A DNA stretch of 64,000 nucleotides from NCBI GenBank assembly GCA_963732855.1, contig CAVTBB010000002.1, forward strand, positions 62,001 to 126,000, given 5' to 3'. The position numbers and the translations under genes are program-made. A model generated the notes under the pieces. It was not told the origin of the DNA. It was given only the letters and a program-made list of their open reading frames with translations, and ran no database searches. Origin of the DNA: DASXVU01 sp963732855. Lineage in GTDB: Archaea; Thermoplasmatota; Thermoplasmata; Methanomassiliicoccales; UBA472. Below, one piece after another: positions 1-7,860 of the stretch; positions within the stretch are counted from its first letter, which is position 1, and every line of letters begins with the position of its first letter.

Positions 1-22
1 GGCCGAACCCGGAGGAAAAGGG

Positions 23-2002
23 ATGACCGACCAGCATACCATCGAATCAGTCATGGAAGAGGATAGACGCTTCGACCCCCCGAAAGAGTTCAGCGAGAAA
101 GCTTTGGTAAAGAGCTTCGACGAATACCAGGCAATATATGACGAGTCGATCAAAGACCCGGATACGTACTGGGGGAAGCAGGCCGAGATCATTCATTGGT
201 ACTCCAAGTGGCAAAACGTGTTCAGTTGGGACAAGGCGGAAGCCAAGATCAAGTGGTTCGAGGGCGGCAAGACCAACGTAGCCTACAACTGTCTGGACCG
301 CCATGTGCTCGGACCGAGGAAGAACAAGGCTGCCATCATCTGGCAAGGGGAGAAGGACGAAGAGGTCGTAACCCTCACCTACCAGCAACTGCTCAATGAG
401 GTGTGCAAGTTCGCCAACGTCCTCAAGTCCAAGGGTGTGCAAAAGGGCGACCGCGTCTCTATATATATGCCGATGATCCCGGAGCTGGCAATAGCAATGC
501 TCGCCTGCTCTAGGATTGGAGCTGTGCACAGTATCGTCTTCGGCGGTTTCTCATCAGAATCGCTGCGTGATCGGATCAACGATAGCGACTGCAAGGTGCT
601 CATCACCGCCGATGGGAACCACCGTGGCGGCAAGCCCGTCAACCTGAAGGTCAACGCCGACCTGGCCCTGGAGAAGGGCGGTCCGGTGGAAAGCGTCATC
701 GTGGTCAAGAGGTCTGGCGCGGAAGTGAACATGGAGCCGGGCCGGGATTTCTGGTACCACGACGAGATGGCCAAAGCCTCGATCTTCTGCGAGCCTACCT
801 GGATGGACTCCGAGGATCCGCTTTTCATCCTCTACACCAGTGGTTCTACGGGCAAGCCTAAAGGCGTGCTCCACACCACCGCGGGATACCTTATGTTCGC
901 GGCAATGACCCACAAGTACATCTTCGATGTCCACGAGGAGGATACCTATTGGTGCACGGCGGACATTGGGTGGATCACCGGACATTCCTACATCGTGTAC
1001 GGACCGCTGTGCAACGGCACCACCACCCTGATGTTCGAGGGCATCCCGACCTATCCGCAGCCGGACAGATTCTGGCAGATTGTGGAGAAGTTCAAGGTCA
1101 ACACTTTCTATACCGCACCGACCGCGATCCGTTCCCTAATGAGGGAGGGCGAGAAGTGGCCAAAGTCGAGGGATTTATCCTCGCTCAGGCTGCTCGGCTC
1201 TGTGGGAGAACCGATCAATCCCGAGGCCTGGATGTGGTACCACCACAACATCGGCCAAACGAAGTGCCCCATTGTGGACACTTGGTGGCAGACCGAGACC
1301 GGGGGCATCTTGATCAGCCCTCTGCCGGGAGCAACCCAGACCAAGCCTGGATCGGCCACAAAGCCGTTCTTCGGTGTAGAACCGGCCATATTTAAGGAGG
1401 ATGGTTCAGAGGCGGCGGTCAACGAAGGAGGATACCTGGTGATAAAGAAGCCATGGCCCGGAATCATGAGGACAGTCTATGGCCAGCATGACCGGTTCAA
1501 GGAGATCTACTGGAGCAAGTTCCCCGGCTACTACTTCACCGGTGATTCTGCCCGCATGGACAAGGACGGTTACGTTTGGATCATGGGAAGGGTGGACGAT
1601 GTCATCAAAGTGTCCGGTCACCGTATAGGGGCGGCAGAGGTGGAGTCGGCACTGGTCTCGCACCCGAAAGTGGCAGAGGCAGCAGTGGTCCCGGTCCCAC
1701 ACGACATCAAGGGCGAGGCCATCTACGCATACGTGACACTGAAATCTGGGATCGAGGAGACCGATCAACTGAAGAAGGACCTGGTGATGCACGTCCGGCG
1801 CATGGTCGGACCGATCGCTTCACCGGATACGATCCAATTCGCCGCCGCCATGCCCAAGACCCGCAGCGGCAAGATCATGAGGCGTATCCTCAGGAAGATC
1901 GCAGCAGGACAAGCGGAGGAGCTGGGCGACGTTAGTACGCTGGCCGATCCGAGCGTGGTAGACAAACTGGTGACCGACCACAAGGCGCAGGCGCAGAAAT
2001 GA
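23..2002 (+). CDS. acs: Acetyl-CoA synthetase, AMP-forming
   Basis: Cytosolic enzyme that activates acetate with ATP and CoA through an acetyl-adenylate. The 659 residues are the usual full length for the family. Visible motifs are the P-loop-like YTSGSTGKPKG near residue 270, WWQTETGG near 420, the hinge/core motif GRVDDVIKVSGHRIG near 530, and the C-terminal PKTRSGKIMRR near 611, whose lysine is the residue regulated by acetylation in characterised members. The ATG at 23 follows a strong GGAGG ribosome site by a short spacer. Downstream lies an acetyl-CoA hydrolase/CoA-transferase on the opposite strand with a GNAT domain, so acetate/acetyl-CoA interconversion and possibly lysine acetylation are themes here. 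Whether the GNAT domain acts on this enzyme is only a guess. Confidence 0.96.
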   Translation: MTDQHTIESVMEEDRRFDPPKEFSEKALVKSFDEYQAIYDESIKDPDTYWGKQAEIIHWYSKWQNVFSWDKAEAKIKWFEGGKTNVAYNCLDRHVLGPRKNKAAIIWQGEKDEEVVTLTYQQLLNEVCKFANVLKSKGVQKGDRVSIYMPMIPELAIAMLACSRIGAVHSIVFGGFSSESLRDRINDSDCKVLITADGNHRGGKPVNLKVNADLALEKGGPVESVIVVKRSGAEVNMEPGRDFWYHDEMAKASIFCEPTWMDSEDPLFILYTSGSTGKPKGVLHTTAGYLMFAAMTHKYIFDVHEEDTYWCTADIGWITGHSYIVYGPLCNGTTTLMFEGIPTYPQPDRFWQIVEKFKVNTFYTAPTAIRSLMREGEKWPKSRDLSSLRLLGSVGEPINPEAWMWYHHNIGQTKCPIVDTWWQTETGGILISPLPGATQTKPGSATKPFFGVEPAIFKEDGSEAAVNEGGYLVIKKPWPGIMRTVYGQHDRFKEIYWSKFPGYYFTGDSARMDKDGYVWIMGRVDDVIKVSGHRIGAAEVESALVSHPKVAEAAVVPVPHDIKGEAIYAYVTLKSGIEETDQLKKDLVMHVRRMVGPIASPDTIQFAAAMPKTRSGKIMRRILRKIAAGQAEELGDVSTLADPSVVDKLVTDHKAQAQK

Positions 2003-2124
2003 TTCCGCAAGGTTGCGGGAAGAGTCGCCAATAATAATATAGGGGCTCGACATGCCAGGGATCACCAAGGGAACCACCCTTGGCCCCCTAATACTCCTCT
2101 AGAAGGAGACTTTCAAACCCATTA

Positions 2125-2156
2125 GGAGGGGATCGAACCCTCCCAATAGTTTTTTT
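2125..2156 (+). terminator. Hairpin plus T-run after acs
   Basis: An inverted repeat GGAGGG / CCCTCC with a seven-base loop is followed six bases later by a run of seven T. It sits 120 bases after the acs stop codon and fits a transcript end. Archaeal termination mainly needs the T-run, so the hairpin may be incidental or protect the 3' end. Confidence 0.5.
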
Positions 2157-2583
2157 ATTCATCAGAAACGATTATTGCCCAAAACTACTCCATCAGCCGC
2201 CAACTTCAATGCCGAAGGACGATCTGAAGAGTTTGCCCTGTTCCACCGATGCGACGAGTAAAGGCCCGTGAAATATGTTCTGGCGGTAGCGGTCGCCAAT
2301 TTCTTTCTGATCAAATTGACCAGATACAGTGCTGAAGTGCCGCCTCGAACCTTGTGCCAAGGAGATGCCCCGGCCATCAGGGAACTTACTAGGAGATGCG
2401 GCTTCAATGGGCAGAAGCGGCGGCATTTGCTAAGTCACAATCTGGCCTTCCAAAAAGGCAACCCTATCATGGGAGGCCGAATCGAGACGGAAATTAAACC
2501 ACTGTGACATTATCCCGTAGACGGATAAGCCAGCTGGTTTCGATTGTAAGTCTTCTATATCACCTAGTGACATTGAATTACCT
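2157..2583. other. Non-coding stretch, no clear gene
   Basis: About 430 bases with only short open frames on both strands (largest about 80 codons at 2162-2507) that have no ribosome site and no recognisable family. I see no RNA gene here. It may be a decayed gene. Confidence 0.4.
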
Positions 2584-2989
2584 ATGGCAAATGAGAAGCC
2601 CGATACTGCTTACATCCTCTCGCTCATTGGCGAATCCTAATTCTCCTAGGAGGCATCGCCATGGCATTCATGATCGGTACTGAGTATTGGTGGATGGGTA
2701 TGGATGCCAACCACTATTCGATGATGGGATTCTTTTCGTTGGATTCTGGAATAATGTATTTAATGGCGGTGTTTGGGGCCACATGCGGAATTGTGATTAT
2801 GACAGGTTCATCGATGCTGAAACGCCGGCCTCAAGCCTCCCCAACATGGGGTACCGCCATACTGATATTCTCCCTCTTGAGCCTGGTAGATATGGAGGCT
2901 TTCTTGTGGGAGCAGTGCTGGACATAATTGGAGGAGTCATGGCATTGACAGGGGAAGGAGCCCGGAAGACGGATTTAAACAAGACCTGA
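2584..2989 (+). pseudogene. Small four-helix membrane protein, broken by two frameshifts
   Basis: Reading across two one-base losses gives one continuous protein of about 134 residues with four hydrophobic segments. It starts MANEKPDTAYILSLIG, continues in another frame as ILILLGGIAMAFMIG through LKRRPQASPTWG, then returns as GGFLVGAVLDIIGG and ends at 2989. Restoring one G near 2632 (GGC-GGA) and one G near 2894 (ATG-GGA-GGC) repairs the frame exactly. The pattern (two glycine-rich helices flanking a positively charged RRP loop) is that of the small DUF4064-like tetraspan proteins common in archaea; function unknown. It ends 15 bases before the copper ATPase and may have been its operon partner. 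True decay and sequencing error are both possible. Confidence 0.7.
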
Positions 2990-3004
2990 TATCGAGGAAT
3001 GTAA

Positions 3005-5023
3005 ATGACAGAACCGCACGAAAACCATCCCTCCGCGGACAATGGCAAGATGTCCGGAGGCCATGCTGAACATAAAGCCCGAGGTGACCATAGGCAGATG
3101 CTGAAGGACTTTCGGGACCGCTTCATCATCTCAACGATACTGACGATACCGATACTTGCCCTGACACCAGCCATCCAGTCGGCGCTTGGGTTCACCCTTC
3201 GGTTCTCTGGCTCCGACATCGTTCTCTTGGCCCTTTCCACTGTTGTCTACTTCTATGGCGGATTTCCATTCCTTAAGGGCATTTGGGAGGAGTTCTCCAA
3301 AAGGCTCCCAGGCATGATGACCCTCATCGCCGTGGCGATATCGGTGGCATATTTCTACAGCGTTGCCTCGGTCCTCGGATCGGCCGGGGACGTATTCTTC
3401 TGGGAGCTGGCCACGCTGATAGACATCATGCTCCTGGGACACTGGGTGGAGATGCGCTCGGTGATGGGGGCGTCGAGAGCCCTGGAAGCCCTCGTGAGGA
3501 TCATGCCCTCCGAAGCCCACCTGATCCAAGAGAAAGGGATCGTTGACGTTCCACTGGAAAAACTTAACGTGGGCGACAAGGTCTTAGTAAAGCCAGGTGA
3601 GAAGATCCCCGTCGATGGAGCGGTAGTGGAGGGAGACAGCTCGGTCAATGAATCCATGCTCACCGGCGAATCCAAGCCCGTGTCTAAGCATACGGGAGAT
3701 GCCGTCATTGGCGGGTCCGTAAATGGCGAAGGCTCCATAACGATCAAGGTGACCAAGATGGGCAAGGACACCTATCTGAGCCAGGTCATCGCTTTGGTAA
3801 AAGAGGCGCAAGAAAGCAAGTCAAGGACCCAGGACCTCGCGAACAGGGCGGCGCTTATCCTCGTCTTCATCGCCGTAGGAGCCAGCATGGTGACGTTGGT
3901 GGCCTGGTTGCTGCTGGGAATGGAGATGCAGTTCGCGATCGAAAGAGCGGTCACAGTCATGGTCATCACGTGCCCTCATGCGTTGGGTCTGGCGGTCCCC
4001 CTGGTGGTTGCCGTCTCCACAGCGCTGGCCGCCAGGTCAGGCCTGCTTATCAGAGATAGACGGGCCTTTGAACGTGCAAGGGACCTCCAGGCAATCGTTT
4101 TTGACAAGACAGGAACGCTGACCGAGGGTAAGTTCGGGGTGACCGATGTAATTTCGTTTAGCGGTCACGAAGCAAATGAACTGCTGACCATCGCCGCAGC
4201 CTTGGAGGGCAGATCCGAGCATCCTATAGCGATCGGGATAGTCGCCAAGGCCAAGGAAAACGGCCTGGACCTGCTTCCGGTCCAGGACTTTCGAGCTATC
4301 CCGGGAAAAGGGGTGGAGGGCTTGGTTCAAGGGAGGAAGGCATCGGTGGTCTCCCCCGGTCATGTTGCCAGTCTCGCAAAAGGCATGTCCCTTCAGAGAG
4401 CTGAGAAGGTTATGAACGAGGGCAAGACCGTCGTATACGTCCTTCTTGACGACGAACCAATCGGGGCAATAGCTCTGGCGGATATCATTCGGCCGGAATC
4501 CAGGGAGGCAGTCGCCCAGCTCAGGTCGATGGGATATCGTTGCATCATGCTGACCGGGGACAACAAGGCGGTCGCCGGCTCGGTGGCGGAAGAGCTCGGT
4601 CTTGATGAGTATCATGCCGAGGTGTTGCCTGACCAAAAGGCCAAGATCGTTCGGGATATCCAGGAGAAATATACCGTGGCAATGGTTGGGGACGGAATAA
4701 ACGACGCCCTGGCGTTGGTCCAGGCGGATGTCGGAATCGCCATCGGAGCCGGGACCGATGTGGCGGTGGAGTCGGCAGACATTATCCTGGTCCGGAACGA
4801 CCCAAGGGACGTTGCTAGCATCATGTCCCTGTCAAAGCGAACCTATTCGAAAATGTTCCAGAATCTGATCTATGGGACAGGGTACAACGCGTTCGCCATT
4901 CCCATCGCCGCCGGGGTTCTCTATAACTACGGAATATTGCTCACTCCAGCAACAGGGGCGGTTCTGATGAGCGTCTCGACCGTTGTGGTCGCGGTCAACG
5001 CAAGGACCCTGAAATCTGGTTGA
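3005..5023 (+). CDS. copB: Copper-translocating P1B-type ATPase (CopB-like)
   Basis: Integral membrane pump that exports copper at the cost of ATP. The 672-residue protein has a histidine-rich N-terminus (first 40 residues, several His and Met) instead of a CxxC metal domain. It shows the actuator motif MLTGES near 218, the transmembrane metal motif CPH near 321 (the CPH class, as opposed to the CPC class of CopA), the phosphorylation motif DKTGTLT near 365, the nucleotide-domain SEHPIAIG near 403, and the hinge GDGIND near 562. CPH pumps of this kind are linked to Cu(I)/Cu(II) or related ions in bacteria. A broken small membrane gene lies directly upstream. Copper proteins (cupredoxins, multicopper oxidase) elsewhere in the window fit a need for copper control. 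Confidence 0.93.
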   Translation: MTEPHENHPSADNGKMSGGHAEHKARGDHRQMLKDFRDRFIISTILTIPILALTPAIQSALGFTLRFSGSDIVLLALSTVVYFYGGFPFLKGIWEEFSKRLPGMMTLIAVAISVAYFYSVASVLGSAGDVFFWELATLIDIMLLGHWVEMRSVMGASRALEALVRIMPSEAHLIQEKGIVDVPLEKLNVGDKVLVKPGEKIPVDGAVVEGDSSVNESMLTGESKPVSKHTGDAVIGGSVNGEGSITIKVTKMGKDTYLSQVIALVKEAQESKSRTQDLANRAALILVFIAVGASMVTLVAWLLLGMEMQFAIERAVTVMVITCPHALGLAVPLVVAVSTALAARSGLLIRDRRAFERARDLQAIVFDKTGTLTEGKFGVTDVISFSGHEANELLTIAAALEGRSEHPIAIGIVAKAKENGLDLLPVQDFRAIPGKGVEGLVQGRKASVVSPGHVASLAKGMSLQRAEKVMNEGKTVVYVLLDDEPIGAIALADIIRPESREAVAQLRSMGYRCIMLTGDNKAVAGSVAEELGLDEYHAEVLPDQKAKIVRDIQEKYTVAMVGDGINDALALVQADVGIAIGAGTDVAVESADIILVRNDPRDVASIMSLSKRTYSKMFQNLIYGTGYNAFAIPIAAGVLYNYGILLTPATGAVLMSVSTVVVAVNARTLKSG

Positions 5024-5037
5024 TCCTGTCCATTGGG

Positions 5038-6903
5038 TCACTTCGACCAAAGGTCCATGGTGACCATGTAAGTGTCCTCGACCAGTCTTGCTTCAACCTT
5101 GAGCCCGGTGCGGTAGAACATGTCGAGCATGCGGAAGTTCTCCGACAACAGCTCGGCGGTGAACGCCCTGACGCCTTTGTCTTTGGCAATCTTGATCAAC
5201 ATATCCATGAACTGCATGCCGATGCCTTTATTCTGCCACCGGTCCACGACGACGAAAGCGACCTCGGCGGTGTTGCTCGCCTTATCGACATCATATGACG
5301 CCATGCCGATCACGTGGAAGTGATCCTGGTCCTTGGTCATGGCGATCACCGTGATCGAACCTTCATAGTCGATGTCGATGAGACGCTGGATCTCCTTGTG
5401 AGGCATCTGTTTCTTCGGCCCCATGTATCGCTGGTACATGGTCGCCTCGGACAACGAATAGAACATCTCCTTGATCAACGCCTCGTCGGTAATCTTCGAC
5501 GGGCGGAAGTATACCTCCACCCCTTTCATCATCAGAACAGCTTCGTATTGTTCCGGGTAGATGGTCCCGGTGAAGGTCATTCCTGAGACGTCCTTGAAAA
5601 TGTAACCGAGCGATTTGGCGTGTGCCAGCAGCTGGGGGCGGAACTTCGGGTGGGCGATGGAGATGAGGGCCAGCGCCCGTTGCGATATACTATTTCCATG
5701 TAGTTCAGCGATGCCATACTCGGTCACGATGAAGTGTACGTCACCTCTCGTCGTGGTCACCGCAGATCCTAGCTCGAGGGTAGGCATTATCCTAGAGACC
5801 GAACCGTCCCGGGCCGTCGAGGGCATCGCGATGATGGGTTTGCCACCCCTTGACCGTGCCGCACCGCGCATGAAGTCCACATGACCACCCAGTCCGGAGA
5901 AGAACTTGTTCCCGAGCTGGTCGGCGCATACCTGGCCGGTGAGGTCGACCTGGAGTGCCGAGTTGATCGAGATCATGTTATCCTGTTGCCCGATCACGCA
6001 CGGATCGTTCGTGTACGAAGACGGTCGCATCTCAATGACGTCGTTGTCATTGATGAAATCGTAGACATGCTGTGTGCCCATGACGAAGGATGCCACCACC
6101 TTACCTTTGTCCTTGGTCTTCCTGGACCCGTTCACGGCACCGGACTCGATCAGGGAGACCAACCCATCAGATAACAGTTCGGTGTGAACGCCAAGGTCCT
6201 TCCTCTTGGCCAAGTACTTTATTGCCGCATCCGGGGTGGAGCCATACCCTATCTGCAATGTCGCCCCGTCTGGAACCAGGTTCGAGAGGTACTTGCCGAT
6301 CTTGCTTAGGACCTCGGACTTCTCTTCGCGTTCCGCCCTCCACTCGAATATCGGTTCATCGCATTCCACGACATAGTCGATCTCAGACAGGTTGATCAGC
6401 GAATCACCGTGCGTCCGGGGCATATTGTGGTTGACCTGGGCGATGACTGTGTCCGCATTTTCAGCGGCCGATTTCGTGATGTCGACGGAAACGCCCAATG
6501 AGCAATCTCCGTTGGCATCGGGCGGAGACACTTGGATCAGGGCCACGTCGATAACGATCTTGCCCGAATCGAACATCCTCTCGATCTGCGATAGGTTCAC
6601 CGGAGTGTAATCGGCCCGCCCGTCGTTGACTGCTAATCTCACGTTCGGACCGATGAAGAAGGCGTTCAATCGGAACCGATCATTGAACCGCTCCTCATCG
6701 TAGGGCATGAGACCGAGGGAGAGCGTCTGCACGATCTCGTTGTCCCCCAGGTTCTCCGACTCGTCGATCAACGCTTTGACCAAGGCTTGGGGTTCGCCGC
6801 AACCAGTGCCGATGAAGATGGTCTTGCCGCGACCGATGGAGCGAACGGCATCTACCGCCGTGGTAATCTTCTTTCCAAAGGTCTTCTTTCGGATTTTCGC
6901 CAT
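5038..6903 (-). CDS. Acetyl-CoA hydrolase/CoA-transferase with C-terminal GNAT domain
   Basis: A 621-residue fusion. Residues 1 to about 450 are a class I CoA-transferase of the acetyl-CoA hydrolase/4-hydroxybutyrate CoA-transferase family: FFSGLGGHVDF near 335 and VTEYGIAEL near 395 (active-site Glu region). Residues from about 465 to the end form a GNAT acetyltransferase fold, with VAFVVVDRWQNKGIGMQFM as the acetyl-CoA binding A-motif. This two-domain arrangement is known in bacteria and archaea but its GNAT target is not established. The gene converges on copB. A TATA-like CAATATAAAC lies on its strand about 40 bases before the start. Together with acs it can recycle acetyl or acyl groups between CoA esters. 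Confidence 0.92.
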   Translation of the reverse strand: MAKIRKKTFGKKITTAVDAVRSIGRGKTIFIGTGCGEPQALVKALIDESENLGDNEIVQTLSLGLMPYDEERFNDRFRLNAFFIGPNVRLAVNDGRADYTPVNLSQIERMFDSGKIVIDVALIQVSPPDANGDCSLGVSVDITKSAAENADTVIAQVNHNMPRTHGDSLINLSEIDYVVECDEPIFEWRAEREEKSEVLSKIGKYLSNLVPDGATLQIGYGSTPDAAIKYLAKRKDLGVHTELLSDGLVSLIESGAVNGSRKTKDKGKVVASFVMGTQHVYDFINDNDVIEMRPSSYTNDPCVIGQQDNMISINSALQVDLTGQVCADQLGNKFFSGLGGHVDFMRGAARSRGGKPIIAMPSTARDGSVSRIMPTLELGSAVTTTRGDVHFIVTEYGIAELHGNSISQRALALISIAHPKFRPQLLAHAKSLGYIFKDVSGMTFTGTIYPEQYEAVLMMKGVEVYFRPSKITDEALIKEMFYSLSEATMYQRYMGPKKQMPHKEIQRLIDIDYEGSITVIAMTKDQDHFHVIGMASYDVDKASNTAEVAFVVVDRWQNKGIGMQFMDMLIKIAKDKGVRAFTAELLSENFRMLDMFYRTGLKVEARLVEDTYMVTMDLWSK

Positions 6904-7025
6904 CTCTCAAACCCATCCGTTAATAGCAACAACGGAACCGAACGTTTATATTGTTTTCACTATAGTTATTATTTTTCGGACTGCATGGACGGCAGTGCCA
7001 TTGCTATCCGTCAAAAAATCGTTGA

Positions 7026-7037
7026 AAGTTTATATAA
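7026..7037 (+). promoter_or_regulatory. TATA element of the 7076 gene
   Basis: AAGTTTATATAA ends about 38 bases before the ATG at 7076. This fits an archaeal TATA box with a short leader carrying the GGAGAAGGA ribosome site. Confidence 0.55.
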
Positions 7038-7075
7038 TACCGGCGGGGTAAAACAATACAATTCGGAGAAGGAAT

Positions 7076-7288
7076 ATGATAATCGAATTGAGCCTCTTGG
7101 CTTTGTTGGTATTCGCGGTCCTAGTGGTCGTTGGGATTTTCATAATCATATTCGTCATAGGAAGCCTGATCATGTTCCTCCCTGCGACAATCATAGCGAT
7201 TATTGTGCTCCTGTTAACCGGCAGTTGGTACTACGCAGGTATTGCATTCCTCATTATCGCGGTCATTATGATCATATTCAAAAGATGA
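7076..7288 (+). CDS. Small hydrophobic membrane protein
   Basis: Seventy residues, almost entirely hydrophobic, with two or three predicted membrane helices (residues 5-30, 32-48, 51-67) and a short basic C-terminus (FKR). A ribosome site GGAGAAGGA lies six bases before the ATG and a good TATA box lies upstream, which makes it a real gene in spite of its size. No family recognised. It stands alone between the CoA-transferase (divergent) and the dnaK leader. Confidence 0.7.
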   Translation: MIIELSLLALLVFAVLVVVGIFIIIFVIGSLIMFLPATIIAIIVLLLTGSWYYAGIAFLIIAVIMIIFKR

Positions 7289-7366
7289 GAACGAAATCGA
7301 TCTAGTTAAGGCCAAAGAGGAGATGATCTAAAGGCCAAAAGGCCACCCAGCATTTTGCAGGGGTGA

Positions 7367-7392
7367 GCCTTATGATCCCAACCTCATAAGGC
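7367..7392. repeat. Perfect 9-bp hairpin
   Basis: GCCTTATGA and TCATAAGGC form perfect arms around an eight-base loop, about 80 bases after the small membrane gene. It could mark a transcript end or be an operator; no T-run follows directly. Confidence 0.45.
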
Positions 7393-7550
7393 ACACTTGC
7401 ATCATGCCCGATTTTGCTTCCTATCCTAAACCGTATGAGGATAGTTACTGTCCGGAAACTTATTTGAAATTCAGCCATCTTCTGACCACGTGATAGCCGT
7501 CGATTGAGGCCATTCTGGATCCACTAAACTTGACTCGATTGAACACGTTA

Positions 7551-7665
7551 CTCTAGGGAGTGCCTAAGCCATTCACTTACGAATTGAATATTGCGATTTC
7601 TTTTTGGGCTTTGCTCACCTGAGGCCTTCAATCAAACATATATTAAACTCGAGGCACTCCTAGAG
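7551..7665. promoter_or_regulatory. Spaced inverted repeat at the dnaK promoter
   Basis: The arms CTCTAGGGAGTGCCT (7551-7565) and AGGCACTCCTAGAG (7652-7665) are inverted copies differing by one inserted G. Each arm also contains an imperfect dyad of the form ACTC-TAGG-AGT. The second arm starts directly after a TATA-like ATATATTAAA at 7638-7648, where a repressor would block transcription start. Heat-shock genes in some archaea are repressor-controlled (for example by Phr in Pyrococcus), but this motif is not one I recognise. Confidence 0.45.
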
Positions 7666-7860
7666 TCCTAAGCACTGAAGGGTATCCTCGCTAGTGGAAA
7701 GGCTCGACTCTGCATTAAACGCGGTGATGAACAAGGTCGAGGGGTACTGATGCAACATGCTTAGGACATCAACTATAGACCTATCTTGGTCCAGAGCATT
7801 GAAGGCATTCGAAGCGAAGGCAGCCCGTTAACATTTGATAATGAATGAGGTGAAAAAGAT

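Larger units (their letters stand above)
7289..7860. other. Long leader and regulatory region before dnaK
   Basis: A 570-base stretch with no obvious gene. It contains a perfect hairpin at 7367-7392, a spaced inverted repeat (7551-7565 and 7652-7665), a TATA-like element next to the second arm and a possible 18-codon leader frame (7694-7750). See the separate entries. Confidence 0.5.

Noticed and set aside
2120..2150. tRNA-like GATCGAACC sequence
   Set aside because: Resembles a T-arm (GGTTCGATCC in reverse) but no acceptor, D or anticodon stems could be found around it; a hairpin terminator fits better.
2162..2507. Short open frames on both strands between acs and the broken membrane gene
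   Set aside because: No ribosome site, no recognisable family; could be remnants but nothing supports a named gene.
4037..4636. 199-codon frame antisense to the copper ATPase
   Set aside because: No ribosome site or family; the ATPase frame explains the sequence completely.
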